Positions 42,779 through 53,800 of a DNA stretch of 60,141 bases are shown here, in pieces. Positions within the stretch are counted from its first letter, which is position 1; the number at the start of each line of letters is the position of its first letter. Location: positions 1 through 60,141 of the forward strand of contig NZ_BJYS01000047.1 in assembly GCF_007991635.1 (NCBI RefSeq). The letters run 5' to 3'. Under the pieces are notes generated by a model, which was not told the origin of the DNA, did no database searches, and saw only the letters and a program-made list of their open reading frames with translations. Source of the DNA: Adhaeribacter aerolatus (lineage in GTDB: Bacteria; Bacteroidota; Bacteroidia; Cytophagales; Hymenobacteraceae). The position numbers and the translations under genes were made by a program.

Positions 42779-42835
42779 TGTCATTCAGGAGGAAACTTGT
42801 TGGCGTTCTGCTAAAAAGTTTCCTCCTGAATGACA
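42779..42835. repeat. TGTCATTCAGGAGG palindromic repeat, copy 2
   Basis: A perfect 19-base inverted repeat (42779-42797 and 42817-42835) around a loop with TTGGC and CTGCTAAAA. It is 1.35 kb from copy 1, between the two Gfo/Idh genes. The compensated arm difference (AAC C versus AAACT) keeps pairing intact, a sign of selection on structure. Confidence 0.9.
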
Positions 42836-42880
42836 TCTGTGTTGCTGTATTTTTAATACTTACCTAGGGTATCAGCAAAC

Positions 42881-44038
42881 TTACACCACAAATTTCGTCC
42901 ACTTCTCGTTAGAATTAGCCGAAGCCAAACAGGTATCAATAAAAGCTAAGCCCCGGATACCTTCTTCAATACCCGGAAAATCGGTGTAAAGCGGGTTAGG
43001 TTCCTGGCCGGTTAGGCGGGCCTTGAGCGTATAGGCAAAGTTGCGGTACAAGTTAGCGAAGGCTTCTAAAAATGCCTCGGGGTGGCCGGCCGGAATACGG
43101 GTATGCGCCTTGGCCGCTTCGGATAAATTGCCTACCCCGGTCCGTATTCGACGGGCACCTTCCTGGTTAGTTTTGTAAATAAGCGTATTGGGCTCCATTT
43201 GCCACCACTGCAAACCACCAAATTCGCCATATATTCTTATGTTAAAATCATTTTCTTCGCCGTTGGCAATCTGGCTGGCGTGCAGCACGCCTTTGGCACC
43301 GTTCTCAAAACGCAGCAACACATTGCCATCATCCTCCAACCGGCGGCCTTCTACAAAAGTGGTTAAATCGGCACAAAGCTCGGTTATTTTAAGGCCGGTA
43401 ATATATTCGGCCATGTTTTCGGCGTGGGTACCAATATCGCCCATGCAACCGGCGGCTCCCGAACGGGCCGGGTCGGTGCGCCAATCGGCTTGCTTATTGC
43501 CGGTAGCTTCCAGCATCTGCGCCAGCCAACCCTGCGGATACTCCACAATCACTTTCCGGATTTCACCTAGTTTGCCGCTCCTGATTATTTCGCGGGCTTC
43601 TTTCACCATGGGGTAGCCGGTGTAGTTGTGCGTCAGGCAAAACAACATACCGGTGCGCTCTATTACTTCTTTTAATTCCAGCGCTTCGGGCAAATTAAGC
43701 GTTACCGGTTTATCGCATACCACATGAAACCCGTTCTCCAGCGCCATTTTAGCCGGCGCAAAGTGCAGGTGGTTAGGCGTTACAATCGATACAAAATCCA
43801 TGCGCTCGCCTTCGGGTAATTCTTTTTCCCGCTGAATCATTTCTTCAAAATTGGCATACACGCGGTTTTCCGGCAAATACAAGTCGGCACCGGATGCACG
43901 GGAACGCTCGGGGTCGCTGCTGAAAGCGCCGCATACCAATTCAATTTCCCCGTCTAAGGTAGCGGCCATGCGGTGAACAGATCCAATGAAGGCGCCCCGG
44001 CCACCTCCAACCATACCCATTCTCAGTTTTCTATTCAT
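42881..44038 (-). CDS. Gfo/Idh/MocA-family oxidoreductase
   Basis: A 385-residue oxidoreductase with G-M-V-G-G-G-R-G-A-F-I-G at the front (Rossmann motif), C-D-K-P-V-T-L-N-L (catalytic lysine region), G-D-I-G-T-H-A-E-N-M and a closing sheet domain. The start ATG at 44038 directly precedes the nucleotide-binding strand; an ATG at 44089 would add 17 residues without support. It differs from the 41513 gene in its G-G-G-R-G dinucleotide loop, so it may use a different substrate or cofactor. It diverges from susC. Confidence 0.9.
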   Translation of the reverse strand: MNRKLRMGMVGGGRGAFIGSVHRMAATLDGEIELVCGAFSSDPERSRASGADLYLPENRVYANFEEMIQREKELPEGERMDFVSIVTPNHLHFAPAKMALENGFHVVCDKPVTLNLPEALELKEVIERTGMLFCLTHNYTGYPMVKEAREIIRSGKLGEIRKVIVEYPQGWLAQMLEATGNKQADWRTDPARSGAAGCMGDIGTHAENMAEYITGLKITELCADLTTFVEGRRLEDDGNVLLRFENGAKGVLHASQIANGEENDFNIRIYGEFGGLQWWQMEPNTLIYKTNQEGARRIRTGVGNLSEAAKAHTRIPAGHPEAFLEAFANLYRNFAYTLKARLTGQEPNPLYTDFPGIEEGIRGLAFIDTCLASANSNEKWTKFVV

Positions 44039-44530
44039 AGTCTGTTGTGTTACTTTAGGTTCAATATTTTTTGATTTTGATGTAATCAAATAAATTGCCT
44101 CTTCTTACGAAGTTAAGCGTCTAAAACTACTATTAAATATATTAATTAAGAATTCCAACCTTACTTTTTTAAGGCTTTTTCCAACACGTCCTTAATTTTA
44201 AAAATATCTCTTTCCCAAAATACCTTAATATCCGGTGTTAGCCAATCCCATAACTTTAAGGTAATAATCTTCCTTCAAAATAATTATCAGTTAATAAAAT
44301 TTTTCCTACCCGTTTTATTTTTCCTACCGCTTTACCTGTCCAATATTATTAATAAATCAAGTAAGCTTATCTCCCACTCTTACTTAAAAGGATTTAACCC
44401 TTATTAATTATACTTTTCTCAATAACAGAACTTTATAGGTTTAATCTATCCAACAAAAAAGGCTATTTATTGCTGCTTAACTATATTTTTCAAAGCCGTT
44501 GTCTTTCTTCTTAAAACCCTTAAATTAGTA

Positions 44531-44547
44531 ATTGTAAAGTTTACAAT
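44531..44547. promoter_or_regulatory. Palindromic operator candidate upstream of susC
   Basis: ATTGTAAAGTTTACAAT is a perfect 17-base palindrome, 99 bases before the susC ATG in the divergent 607-base gap 44039-44645. A 14-of-17 match is at 49775-49791 before the TIM-barrel/cytochrome genes. A shared regulator is likely but unidentified. I saw no clear TTTG-N19-TAnnTTTG in this gap. Confidence 0.5.
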
Positions 44548-44645
44548 AAAATATTTAAACATTACAATTAGATAAAGCCGCCGCCGCTTTCCTCCTGATT
44601 TTTTTCTCTCTTATTATATATATCCACCTAAATCTTAAGTCACTT

Positions 44646-47600
44646 ATGAAACTATTATTACGCAGAAGGCTGAAGTATCTGTTCATGCTTCACTTTATTT
44701 TTATGGCGGTTGCTGGGGTTTATGCCCAGGGTACCTCCATCCGCGGGAAAGTCACCGCCGAAACAGGAGAAAGTTTACCAGGCGTAACTATCCTGCAAAA
44801 AGGAACTACCAACGGCACCACTACTGACACGGAGGGGAATTATGCACTTTCCTTATCCAGCAGTAGCGGTACTTTGGTTTTTTCTTTTATTGGCTACGAA
44901 ACCAAGGAGGTTAATTTCTCAGCAAATCAGACAACACTGAATATAAGACTGGAGGCCGATGCGAAAGCCTTGGAGGAAGTGGTGGTAGTGGGGTATGGTA
45001 CCCAAAAGAAAGAAACCGTAACCGGTGCTGTTACATCGGTAAAAGGGGCCGAAGTAACTAAAAGCCCGGCGCTGAATGTGGCTAATAATTTAGCGGGGCG
45101 TTTGCCTGGTTTAACCACAGTCGGTTCCAGCGGCGAACCTGGTTACGATGGGGTAAGGCTAAGAATCCGGGGTGTGAATACCTTTGGCAAGGCTGATCCG
45201 TTAGTGGTAGTAGATGGTGTTCCCGGCCGATCCTTAGAACGCATCGACCCTAATACTATCGAGAGTATTTCGGTATTAAAAGATGCCTCAGCGGCTATTT
45301 ACGGCGCCCAGGCGGCTAACGGGGTAATATTAATCACGACCAAACGCGGAAAAACCGGAAAACCAACAATAACCGCCTCTTTTAACCAGGGTTATGGCCG
45401 GCCCACCCGGATACCCGACATGGCTAATGCGGCTGAATACGCTACCATGTTAAATGAAATTGACCAGTACGCCGGGAAAGCACCCCGCTTCCAGCCCGCA
45501 GATATTCAAAAATTTCAGGATGGTTCTGATCCCTGGGGACACCCGGATACCGATTGGTTTAGAGAAGTACTTAAGCCGTGGTCCGGGCAAAATCAGGGCA
45601 ACGTCTCGGTTTCGGGAGGCAGCGAAGCGATGAAATATTTTGTATCGTTAACCAGCCGGACCCAGGACGGTTTTTATTTTAACAGCGGCACCAAATATAA
45701 TCAATACGACTTCCGCTCTAACCTGGATGGTAACATCACCAAAAACATTAGCCTGGGGGTAGATTTATCCGGCCGGATGGAAGACCGGAATTTCCCGACC
45801 CGCTCGGCCGGCAGTATTTTCCGGATGGTCATGCGCGGCAAACCTAATCTGCCGGCATACTGGCCCGATGGCACCCCTGGTCCGGACATTGAATACGGCG
45901 ATAACCCAGTGGTAGTAAGTACCAAAGCAACCGGTTACGACCGGGATAAGCGGTATGTAATGAACAGTAATTTTAAATTAAATGTACAATTACCCTGGGT
46001 AAAAGGCCTTTCCTTTACCAGTAATGCCGCCATAGATAAAGGAGTTAGGTTTAATAAAACTTTCCAGACACCCTGGTATTTATATTCCTGGGATGGCAAA
46101 ACCATGGATGCCAATGGCAAGCCGGTTTTGGTTAAAGGTAAAAAGGGCTTTGAAGATCCGCGCTTAAACCAGTATATGGAAGATAATCTGGGTATACTGT
46201 TAAATGGCCTGTTAAATTACGAAAGGACCTTTGCTACTGATCATGGCTTTAAGTTTTTAGTAGGGATTGAAAGAATTACCAATAGCGGCGATAATTTCAA
46301 TGCTTTCCGGCGTAATTTCACTTCTACTGCCATCGACCAATTATTTGCAGGAGCAGTAGACCAGTTCACTTCCAACACTGGTTCGGGTTATAACCGAGGC
46401 CGTCTGAATTATTTTGGCCGGGCAAATTACGATTTCAAAGCCAAATACCTGGCTGAGTTTGTATGGCGTTACCAGGCGTCCTATATCTTCGAAAAATCCA
46501 GCCGATTCGGCTTTTTCCCGGGCGTATCTTTAGGCTATGTGGTGTCGCAGGAAAATTTCTGGAAGAATATTACCCCGGTTAACTATTTTAAACTGCGCGC
46601 TTCGTGGGGCAAGACGGGTTTTGACGAAGTCTCTTTCGAAGACGTTTTACAAGAGTACCGTTACCTGACTACCTATGGCCTGGGTGGGCTGGCTTTTGTA
46701 GATAACGGCGGCGCTAACTTTAACCCAACCTTGTACGAGAATGGTGTGCCCAACGCAAATACCACCTGGGAAAAAGCGCTTCAGCGTAATATTGGTTTTG
46801 ATGCCGAGCTTTTAGATGGCAAAGTTTCTATTACAGCTGATTATTTTAATAACCAGCGCTCCGATATTTTATGGCGGCGCAATGCCAGTATTCCTTTATC
46901 TACGGGTATGCAATTGCCTCCGGAAAATATTGGTAAAACCGCTAACCGGGGTTTTGATTTTAACATCGACTACAAAAACAACATCAATGGCGATTTTACT
47001 TATTCCGTTGGTTTAAACGGCGGGTATGCTAAAAACAAAATTGTGTTTTGGGATGAAGCTCCCGGTAACCCCGATTACCAGTTATCTACCGGCCGCCCTA
47101 TTGGTTCTCCTTTGTATTACCAGGCCATCGGTATTTTCAAAGACCAGGCAGCGGTTGATGCCTACCCCCACTGGTCCGGTGCCCGCCCCGGCGATGTCAT
47201 ATTCGAAGATGTAAATAAGGATAGCAAAATTGATGCGAATGACCGGGTAAGAATGCCCAAAAGTGATATTCCGACCTGGACCGGTGGCCTTAATCTAAAT
47301 ATTGGATTTAAAGGTTTCGACTTTACGGCGTTGGTACAAGGCGCGGCCGGTGCAGCCAGGTATATTACGACGGAGTCGGGCGAGATCGGCAACTTTTTAC
47401 AGAGCTTCCATGATAACCGCTGGACACCGGAAAACCCAAATGCTTCCGGTCCGCGCACCTTTAACCGTTCTAACGAATACTGGATGAGCCAGCAAAATAC
47501 TTTCTGGTTCCGGAAAACCGATTACGTGCGGTTAAAAAATATTGAAATCGGTTACAGCTTACCGGCCTTTACCCAAAAATGGGGAATCCAAAGATTAAGA

Positions 47601-47735
47601 ATTTACACCAACGCCTATAATTTATTAACCTACAGTCCGGATTATAAAGATTTTGATCCCGAATTAGGAAGCGGATCCGGCCAGGGTTACCCGCTGCAGA
47701 AAATTATAAACGGTGGTTTATCAGTTAACTTTTAA
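44646..47735 (+). CDS. SusC/RagA-type TonB-dependent outer-membrane transporter
   Basis: A 1029-residue outer-membrane glycan importer. Signal peptide (residues 1-28, ...GVYAQ), a carboxypeptidase-D-like domain (about 31-110: G-K-V-T-A-E-T-G-E-S-L-P-G-V-T), the SusC hallmark V-V-V-G-Y-G-T-Q-K-K-E-T-V-T-G-A-V, a plug domain (to about 235) and a 22-strand-type barrel ending in a C-terminal aromatic (V-N-F). No STN signalling domain, so it is not a transducer. The susD gene follows 3 bases downstream. The pair binds an oligosaccharide; type unknown. Confidence 0.97.
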   Translation: MKLLLRRRLKYLFMLHFIFMAVAGVYAQGTSIRGKVTAETGESLPGVTILQKGTTNGTTTDTEGNYALSLSSSSGTLVFSFIGYETKEVNFSANQTTLNIRLEADAKALEEVVVVGYGTQKKETVTGAVTSVKGAEVTKSPALNVANNLAGRLPGLTTVGSSGEPGYDGVRLRIRGVNTFGKADPLVVVDGVPGRSLERIDPNTIESISVLKDASAAIYGAQAANGVILITTKRGKTGKPTITASFNQGYGRPTRIPDMANAAEYATMLNEIDQYAGKAPRFQPADIQKFQDGSDPWGHPDTDWFREVLKPWSGQNQGNVSVSGGSEAMKYFVSLTSRTQDGFYFNSGTKYNQYDFRSNLDGNITKNISLGVDLSGRMEDRNFPTRSAGSIFRMVMRGKPNLPAYWPDGTPGPDIEYGDNPVVVSTKATGYDRDKRYVMNSNFKLNVQLPWVKGLSFTSNAAIDKGVRFNKTFQTPWYLYSWDGKTMDANGKPVLVKGKKGFEDPRLNQYMEDNLGILLNGLLNYERTFATDHGFKFLVGIERITNSGDNFNAFRRNFTSTAIDQLFAGAVDQFTSNTGSGYNRGRLNYFGRANYDFKAKYLAEFVWRYQASYIFEKSSRFGFFPGVSLGYVVSQENFWKNITPVNYFKLRASWGKTGFDEVSFEDVLQEYRYLTTYGLGGLAFVDNGGANFNPTLYENGVPNANTTWEKALQRNIGFDAELLDGKVSITADYFNNQRSDILWRRNASIPLSTGMQLPPENIGKTANRGFDFNIDYKNNINGDFTYSVGLNGGYAKNKIVFWDEAPGNPDYQLSTGRPIGSPLYYQAIGIFKDQAAVDAYPHWSGARPGDVIFEDVNKDSKIDANDRVRMPKSDIPTWTGGLNLNIGFKGFDFTALVQGAAGAARYITTESGEIGNFLQSFHDNRWTPENPNASGPRTFNRSNEYWMSQQNTFWFRKTDYVRLKNIEIGYSLPAFTQKWGIQRLRIYTNAYNLLTYSPDYKDFDPELGSGSGQGYPLQKIINGGLSVNF

Positions 47736-47738
47736 GTT

Positions 47739-49532
47739 ATGATCATGAAAAAGAGAATATATCAAATATTAATAGCTTGTGCATTAGCCGGTTCAACTTC
47801 CTGCGATACCGAATTTCTGGACAAACCGCCCGTAGATAAATTTTCGGATACCGCCGTTTGGCAGGATCCCGCACTCGCCAAAACCTTTGTGAATAATATC
47901 TACCTGGGTATTCCTATTCCCTGGACCGCACTGATGCTATCTTCTACTACCGACGAATCGATGGCGGTTTGGGATTGGGAAAGTAGCAACGTTACCAAAA
48001 GCCAGATTACGCCCAGTTATATGGCCATTTTTGATCCCTCCTTCTGGACCAGTTCGCTGCGAGACATGACCTGGAACAATAGTTATAAGAATATCCGGGC
48101 CTGTAATTTATTTCTGGAGAAAATTGATGGGGTACCTTTCGATGATCCCAAGCAGAAGGATGCTTTAAAAGGAGAGGTACTGTTCCTGCGGGCTTATTTT
48201 TATCATCAGCTAGTGTCTTTATACGGTGGCGTACCGCTTATAAACAAGGCCTACACCCTTACCGATGAATTTACGGCGCCAAGAGAGTCTTACGAGAACA
48301 GTATAAAATTCATTGCCGAGGAGTGTGATAAAGCGGCGGCTTTATTGCCGGCTTCCGGCGACAAAGCCCGCGCTACTAAGGGAGCAGCATTAGCCTTAAA
48401 ATCCCGTGCCTTGTTATACGCGGCCAGCGATCTGTTTAATTCGAATGCTTCCTGGGCGGGCAACTTTACAAATAAAGAACTGGTGGGTTATACCGGTGGC
48501 AACCGGCAAGCCCGCTGGCAGGCCGCCAAGGATGCGGCCAAGGCTGTTATAGATTTAGGTTTGTATAACCTGTATGGCGGCGAAAATCCGGGTTCGGCCG
48601 ACGTGGCTTCTAAAAATTATGCGGGTTTATTCCTGAATAACGGCAACTCCGAAGATATTATGCTGCAATTCTGGGACGTTGCCCATGATAACGCCTGGGA
48701 CCGGGGAAACCCTGGCTTATTTAATGGTCCGAATGGCTGGCACAACTGGGGCGGCAACACCCCTATTGGGCAATTAGCCGACTCTTACGAAATGCAGGAT
48801 GGCACTAAGTTTAACTGGACCAATCCTTTACACAAAGCTGACCCTTATGTAAACCGGGATCCGCGGTTTTATGCCAGTATTTTATACGAAGGAGCATCTT
48901 GGCGGATACGGCCGGCCGATGTAAGAGGAAGCGAACCCCGAGGTTTGGTACAGGTAGGATTTTATAAGAGAGCCGATGGTACTACCGTACCTGGATACGA
49001 TACCAAAAAGAGCCCAATTGAAGACTGGAATGGCGGCAGCACGGGCTATTACCTGCGCAAGTTTATCGATCCCAATATTGATCATCAGTATAACAAGCAG
49101 CAACTACCTTGGCGCCGTTTCCGGTATGCCGAAATACTGCTGAATTATGCCGAAGCTTGTTTAGGTTTAGGTCAGGAAACGGAAGCCCGCACGTATATTA
49201 ATAAAGTAAGAGCCCGGGTTGGCATGCCGCCGGTAACTGAAAGTGGCACCGCATTATTGGAGCGTTACCGCAACGAACGCCGGGTAGAATTAGCGTATGA
49301 AGAGCATCGGTACTACGATGTTCGTCGTTGGATGATTGCTCCGCAGGCCTATGAAAATGCAACTGGTGTAGAAGTGAATGGCACCATGAACGCAGACGGC
49401 ACTATCACCAACCGCACCTACGCTGTTATCAAAGCCCAGGATCGCGCCTGGAACCCGCGGTTCTACTTCCTGCCGATAAAGATTGATGAAATGAACCGGA
49501 ATAATAAGCTTATTCAGAATCCGCTTTATTAA
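47739..49532 (+). CDS. SusD/RagB-type outer-membrane lipoprotein
   Basis: A 597-residue glycan-binding lipoprotein and lid for the SusC pore. Lipobox: G-S-T-S-C22. It shows SusD segments: N-I-R-A-C-N-L-F-L-E-K-I, A-Y-F-Y-H-Q-L-V-S-L-Y-G-G-V-P-L, A-E-I-L-L-N-Y-A-E-A and E-R-R-V-E-L-A-Y-E-E-H-R-Y-Y-D-V-R-R-W. The ATG at 47739 and another at 47745 are alternatives; both keep the lipobox. Three-base spacing from susC shows an operon. Confidence 0.96.
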   Translation: MIMKKRIYQILIACALAGSTSCDTEFLDKPPVDKFSDTAVWQDPALAKTFVNNIYLGIPIPWTALMLSSTTDESMAVWDWESSNVTKSQITPSYMAIFDPSFWTSSLRDMTWNNSYKNIRACNLFLEKIDGVPFDDPKQKDALKGEVLFLRAYFYHQLVSLYGGVPLINKAYTLTDEFTAPRESYENSIKFIAEECDKAAALLPASGDKARATKGAALALKSRALLYAASDLFNSNASWAGNFTNKELVGYTGGNRQARWQAAKDAAKAVIDLGLYNLYGGENPGSADVASKNYAGLFLNNGNSEDIMLQFWDVAHDNAWDRGNPGLFNGPNGWHNWGGNTPIGQLADSYEMQDGTKFNWTNPLHKADPYVNRDPRFYASILYEGASWRIRPADVRGSEPRGLVQVGFYKRADGTTVPGYDTKKSPIEDWNGGSTGYYLRKFIDPNIDHQYNKQQLPWRRFRYAEILLNYAEACLGLGQETEARTYINKVRARVGMPPVTESGTALLERYRNERRVELAYEEHRYYDVRRWMIAPQAYENATGVEVNGTMNADGTITNRTYAVIKAQDRAWNPRFYFLPIKIDEMNRNNKLIQNPLY

Positions 49533-49552
49533 GAAAATTTGCTTTACCCTGA

Positions 49553-49587
49553 CCAGAAAAGCTGCGCTGGAAGTACAGCTTTTCTGG
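49553..49587 (+). terminator. Hairpin after susD
   Basis: CCAGAAAAGCTG and CAGCTTTTCTGG are exact complements around an 11-base loop, 20 bases after the susD stop. No T-run follows, so termination may be weak or the hairpin may stabilise mRNA. Confidence 0.6.
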
Positions 49588-49774
49588 CCGGAATAAAGGA
49601 GATAAATTAACGTCCTTCAGCTACTCCAAAAACAGGAGTAAACGCGCAACAACCCTGGCACTAGCTTCGGGCACTAGCTAAAACGAGGTTCGAATACAAC
49701 AATGATTGGTGTTTAAATAAATAGCCTAACCGATTTTATAAAATAGTGAACTTGAACCGGATAATTGATTAAAC

Positions 49775-49791
49775 TTTGTAAACCTTACAAT
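49775..49791. promoter_or_regulatory. Second palindromic operator candidate
   Basis: TTTGTAAACCTTACAAT, 14 of 17 identical to the palindrome before susC, 108 bases before the Tat TIM-barrel gene. The rest of the 366-base gap 49533-49898 holds only the susD hairpin and a direct repeat of GCACTAGCT. Confidence 0.45.
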
Positions 49792-49898
49792 AAGTAATAA
49801 TCAAATAGTTTTAGTTATTAGAATTATTATTTTATATTTCAGTTAATTTATACACCAACTAATTAGCCCCCAACCTACACGGGAACCTTATTAAAATT

Positions 49899-50855
49899 AT
49901 GAAACGTCGAGATTTTGTTACGAAAACATTGGCTGCCGGTTCAGCGGCTTTAGCTATGAGCACATCGGTATTAGGCGCTTCGGCGGCCCTGCCTTTTGTA
50001 AAAGGTCCATTGGCTCCGGCCTCGGTTGCTGCCAAGCGCAAATTTAAGCTAAACTACGCCCCGCACTTTGGCATGTTTAAAAATTTGGCCGGCGACGACC
50101 TGATAAAGCAATTGCAGTTTATGGCCGACCAGGGTTTTACCGCCCTCGAAGATAACGGCCTGATGGGTCGTCCGGCGGATGTACAGGAAAAAATTGGCAA
50201 AGAACTGGCCCGTCTGAACATGACCATGGGGGTTTTTGTAGTTGATAAAGGTGGCAACGGCGCCAACACCTTAGCAGCCAGCAAACCGGAACACGTAGAA
50301 ATATTCCTGAACGGTTGTAAACGCGCCGTAGAAACTGCCAAACGCGTAAATGCCAAATGGGTAACCGTAGTACCCGGTAACTTCGACCGCAGTTTACCGA
50401 TTGGGGTACAAACCGGCAACGTAATTGAAGCCCTGCGCCGCGGTGCTGAAATATTGGAGCCGCACGGCATTACCATGGTATTGGAGCCGCTCAGCGATTC
50501 ACCCGACTTGTTCCTGCGGACTTCCGACCAGACTTACATGATTTGCAAAGGCGTAAACAGCCCTTCGTGTAAAATATTGTTTGATATTTATCACATGCAG
50601 AAAAACGAAGGCCGCATTATTTACAACATGGAACGGACCTGGAACGAAATTGCTTACATCCAGGTGGGTGATGAACCGGGTCGGAAAGAACCAGGCACCG
50701 GCGAAATAAACTACCGTAACGTTTTCAAGCACATCTACAACAAAGGTTTTAAAGGTGTAGTGGGTATGGAACATGGCAACGCGATGCCCGACAAAAAAGG
50801 CGAACAAGCGGTAATTGAGGCCTACGTACAGGCCGACAGCTTTAGCATATCTTAA
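49899..50855 (+). CDS. Tat-exported hydroxypyruvate-isomerase-like TIM-barrel protein
   Basis: A 318-residue sugar-isomerase-type TIM barrel with a twin-arginine leader: M-K-R-R-D-F-V-T-K-T-L-A-A-G-S-A-A-L, cleaved near residue 28 or later (N-terminal Ala-rich). Barrel metal segments: V-L-E-P-L-S-D-S-P, I-L-F-D-I-Y-H-M-Q and V-V-G-M-E-H-G-N. It differs from the 40250 barrel by being exported, so it acts on a periplasmic sugar. Together with the next gene (28-base gap) it forms one transcript. Confidence 0.9.
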   Translation: MKRRDFVTKTLAAGSAALAMSTSVLGASAALPFVKGPLAPASVAAKRKFKLNYAPHFGMFKNLAGDDLIKQLQFMADQGFTALEDNGLMGRPADVQEKIGKELARLNMTMGVFVVDKGGNGANTLAASKPEHVEIFLNGCKRAVETAKRVNAKWVTVVPGNFDRSLPIGVQTGNVIEALRRGAEILEPHGITMVLEPLSDSPDLFLRTSDQTYMICKGVNSPSCKILFDIYHMQKNEGRIIYNMERTWNEIAYIQVGDEPGRKEPGTGEINYRNVFKHIYNKGFKGVVGMEHGNAMPDKKGEQAVIEAYVQADSFSIS

Positions 50856-50883
50856 GTATTTTATTTTTTAGTATTATCCACCC

Positions 50884-53800
50884 ATGCATAATAATTTTCT
50901 GAAAGATTTATCGGCTCGCATGCCCCGGATTACGCGGCACCGACTCTTTAAACCGGGAGCCGACATTACGCTGGCAGCCTTAATGGCTGTTAGCGTGGCC
51001 TTTAACCCGGGCAAGAGCCTACTGGCTGTAGCTGACCCCGAAACCGACGGGCTGGAAACCGCCGCCGGCCTAGAAACCAAAGTATTTGCCACCGCCCCCA
51101 TGACCTTGAACCTGACCAACATGGATATTGATGCCAAAGGCCGGGTATGGGTAACTGAAGCGGTAAATTACCGCCTCCAGCATAACCCCGAAAATAAAGG
51201 GCGGCCGGAAGGCGACCGCATCCTGATTCTGGAAGATGTGGATGGTGATGGCAAAGCCGATAAACAGAAAGTTTTTTACCAGGGTAAAGACGTAGATGCC
51301 GCTTTGGGTATAGCCGTGCTGGGAAATAAAGTAATTGTATCGGCCTCGCCCAACGTATTTATTTTTACCGATACCGACGGCGACGACAAAGCCGATAAAA
51401 AGGAATTATTATTTACCGGCATTGGCGGCGTGCAGCACGACCACGGCATGCATACCTTTACCTTTGGCCCCGATGGTAAATTATATTTCAACTTCGGCAA
51501 CGAAGGCAAGCAGATCAAAGACAAAAATGGGAACCCCATAAAAGACCAGGCCGGCAATATTGTTGCCGATAACGGCAAACCTTACCGCCAGGGCATGGTG
51601 TTCCGTTGCAACCCTGACGGTTCTGAATTTGAAGTACTGGCGCATAATTTCCGGAATAACTATGAGGTAGCTGTAGACTCCTACGGTACCCTATGGCAAT
51701 CCGATAACGACGACGACGGTAACCGCGGCGTGCGCATTAATTACGTGCTACCCTACGGCAACTACGGCTACCAGGACGAAAAAACCGGTGCCGGCTGGAG
51801 CGCTTACCGCATTGGCCAGGAAACGGAAATTCCGCTGCGCCACTGGCACCTGAACGACCCGGGTGTGGTACCGAATTTATTACAAACCGGTGCGGGCTCG
51901 CCAACCGGAATACTCATCTACGAAGGCAAATTATTACCCGCCCCGTTCCAGAACCAGATGATTCACTCCGATGCCGGCCCCAATGTAGTACGGGCTTACC
52001 CGGTAACGCCGGACGGTGCTGGTTACAAAGCCGAGATATTAAATATTGTAAAAGGCGTAAAAGACCAATGGTTCCGGCCATCGGATGTTACGGTAGCGCC
52101 GGATGGCTCGCTGTTTATTGCCGACTGGTACGACCCAGGGGTAGGTGGTCATCAGCAGGGCGAAGTGCAGAAAGGCCGGGTATTCCGGGTAGCTCCACCC
52201 AACACACCATACACCGTACCAAAATTTGACGTGAGTACTGCCAAAGGTGCCGTGCAAGCCTTACAAAGCCCGAACCTGGAAACCCGCTACTTTGCCTGGA
52301 CCAGCCTCCGCCAGATGGATCGCAAAGCCGAAAAAGAACTGGCTAAGCTCTGGAAAAACGGTGAATCGCGGCAACGGGCCCGCGCCTTGTGGCTGCTGAG
52401 CAAAATAGCAGGACGCGGCCCAAAATACATCGACCAGGCCCTGAAAGATAAGGAATCTGATATCCGGATTACCGGCTTAAGGGCGGCGCTACAACTGAAA
52501 ACAGATGTAACCCCAATTCTGAAAATGCTGGCGAAAGACGCTAACCCGCAGGTTCGCCGCGAAGTAGCTATTGCCTTGCGTTATAACAAATCGGCGGAAG
52601 CACCGGCTATCTGGGCCGACCTGGCCAGCCAATACAATGGCAAAGACAAGTGGTACCTGGAAGCCTTAGGTATCGCCTCTGATTTGCAGGCCGACAGCTT
52701 CTTTGCTGCCTGGACCGCTAAAGGTGGCGGTGATATTACCAAGGCTCCTGACCGCGACCTCATCTGGCGCTTCCGCTCCGCCGCTGCGTTGCCTAAACTG
52801 GCCCAGATTATTCAGCAAACCACCAATGCCGCTGAACTGCCGCATTATTTCCGGGCTTTCGATTTCCACGAAACATCAGCGGCCAAACAGCAGGCTTTGT
52901 TGAGTTTAATGGATGGCAACAGTCCGGTGCAGAAGGAAATGACGGCGCTGGCTTTGCAAGCCAGCGATAAATCGGTGCAAAAAGATGCTAAATTCCAGGC
53001 CGCCCTGAAACGGACCATCGAAGCCTCCCGGGGTACGAAGCAGTTTACCATGTTGCTGGAGCAGCACGGCTTACCCGAGTACAACCAGGAATTACAAGCC
53101 CTGGCGCTTACCGAACCCGGCAGCGAAACCAGTCGCGCGGCGGCCCGCGCTTTGGCCAAAGCCCCCGGTGGAACCGAAGTACTGGCCAAAGCTTTTAACA
53201 GCAAAGATCCGCAAATAGCCTTGGGCATGATAACCGCCGTTGGCAACTTCGAAAACAGCCAGGTGAAAGATTTGCTGCAAACTACCATGCTCGATACCAA
53301 ACGTTCTTTGCCAGTCCGCCAATTGGCTTTGCAGAAATTTGGTGCCGGTGGGAGCGGCGAGGATCGCCTGGTAGAGCTGGTTAAGAATAAAAAGATTCCC
53401 GCGGATTTGGAAGAAACAGCTGCTAATACGCTGCTACGTGCCTGGCGTCCGGAAATAAAAGAAGTAGCTGCTATTTATTTTAAGAAGCCAACCCGCGAAG
53501 GCAAACCACTCTCACCTATTGCGCAGCTAGCCGTAATGACCGGTGATGCCGCCAGCGGGAAAGCCGTTTTTGCCCAGAGTTGCAACGTTTGCCACAAGGT
53601 GAATAACGAAGGTGCTTGGTTTGGCCCCGAGCTAACCGAAATCGGCAGCAAACTACCCAAGCAGGCTTTGTACACGGCTATTCTGCACCCCGATGCCGGT
53701 ATTAGTTTTGGCTACGAAGGCTACACGGTTAAATTAAAAGATGGCAGCCAGATGGTAGGTATTATTGCCAGCCAAACCGAAGATAAACTGGACCTGCGCT

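Noticed and set aside
41426-42835. CRISPR-like repeats
   Set aside because: Copies are palindromic, 1.35 kb apart and separated by a gene, not a regular array.
49617-49700. Possible tRNA because of a GGTTCGAATAC word
   Set aside because: No acceptor or anticodon stem can be paired around it; only a direct repeat GCACTAGCT is present.
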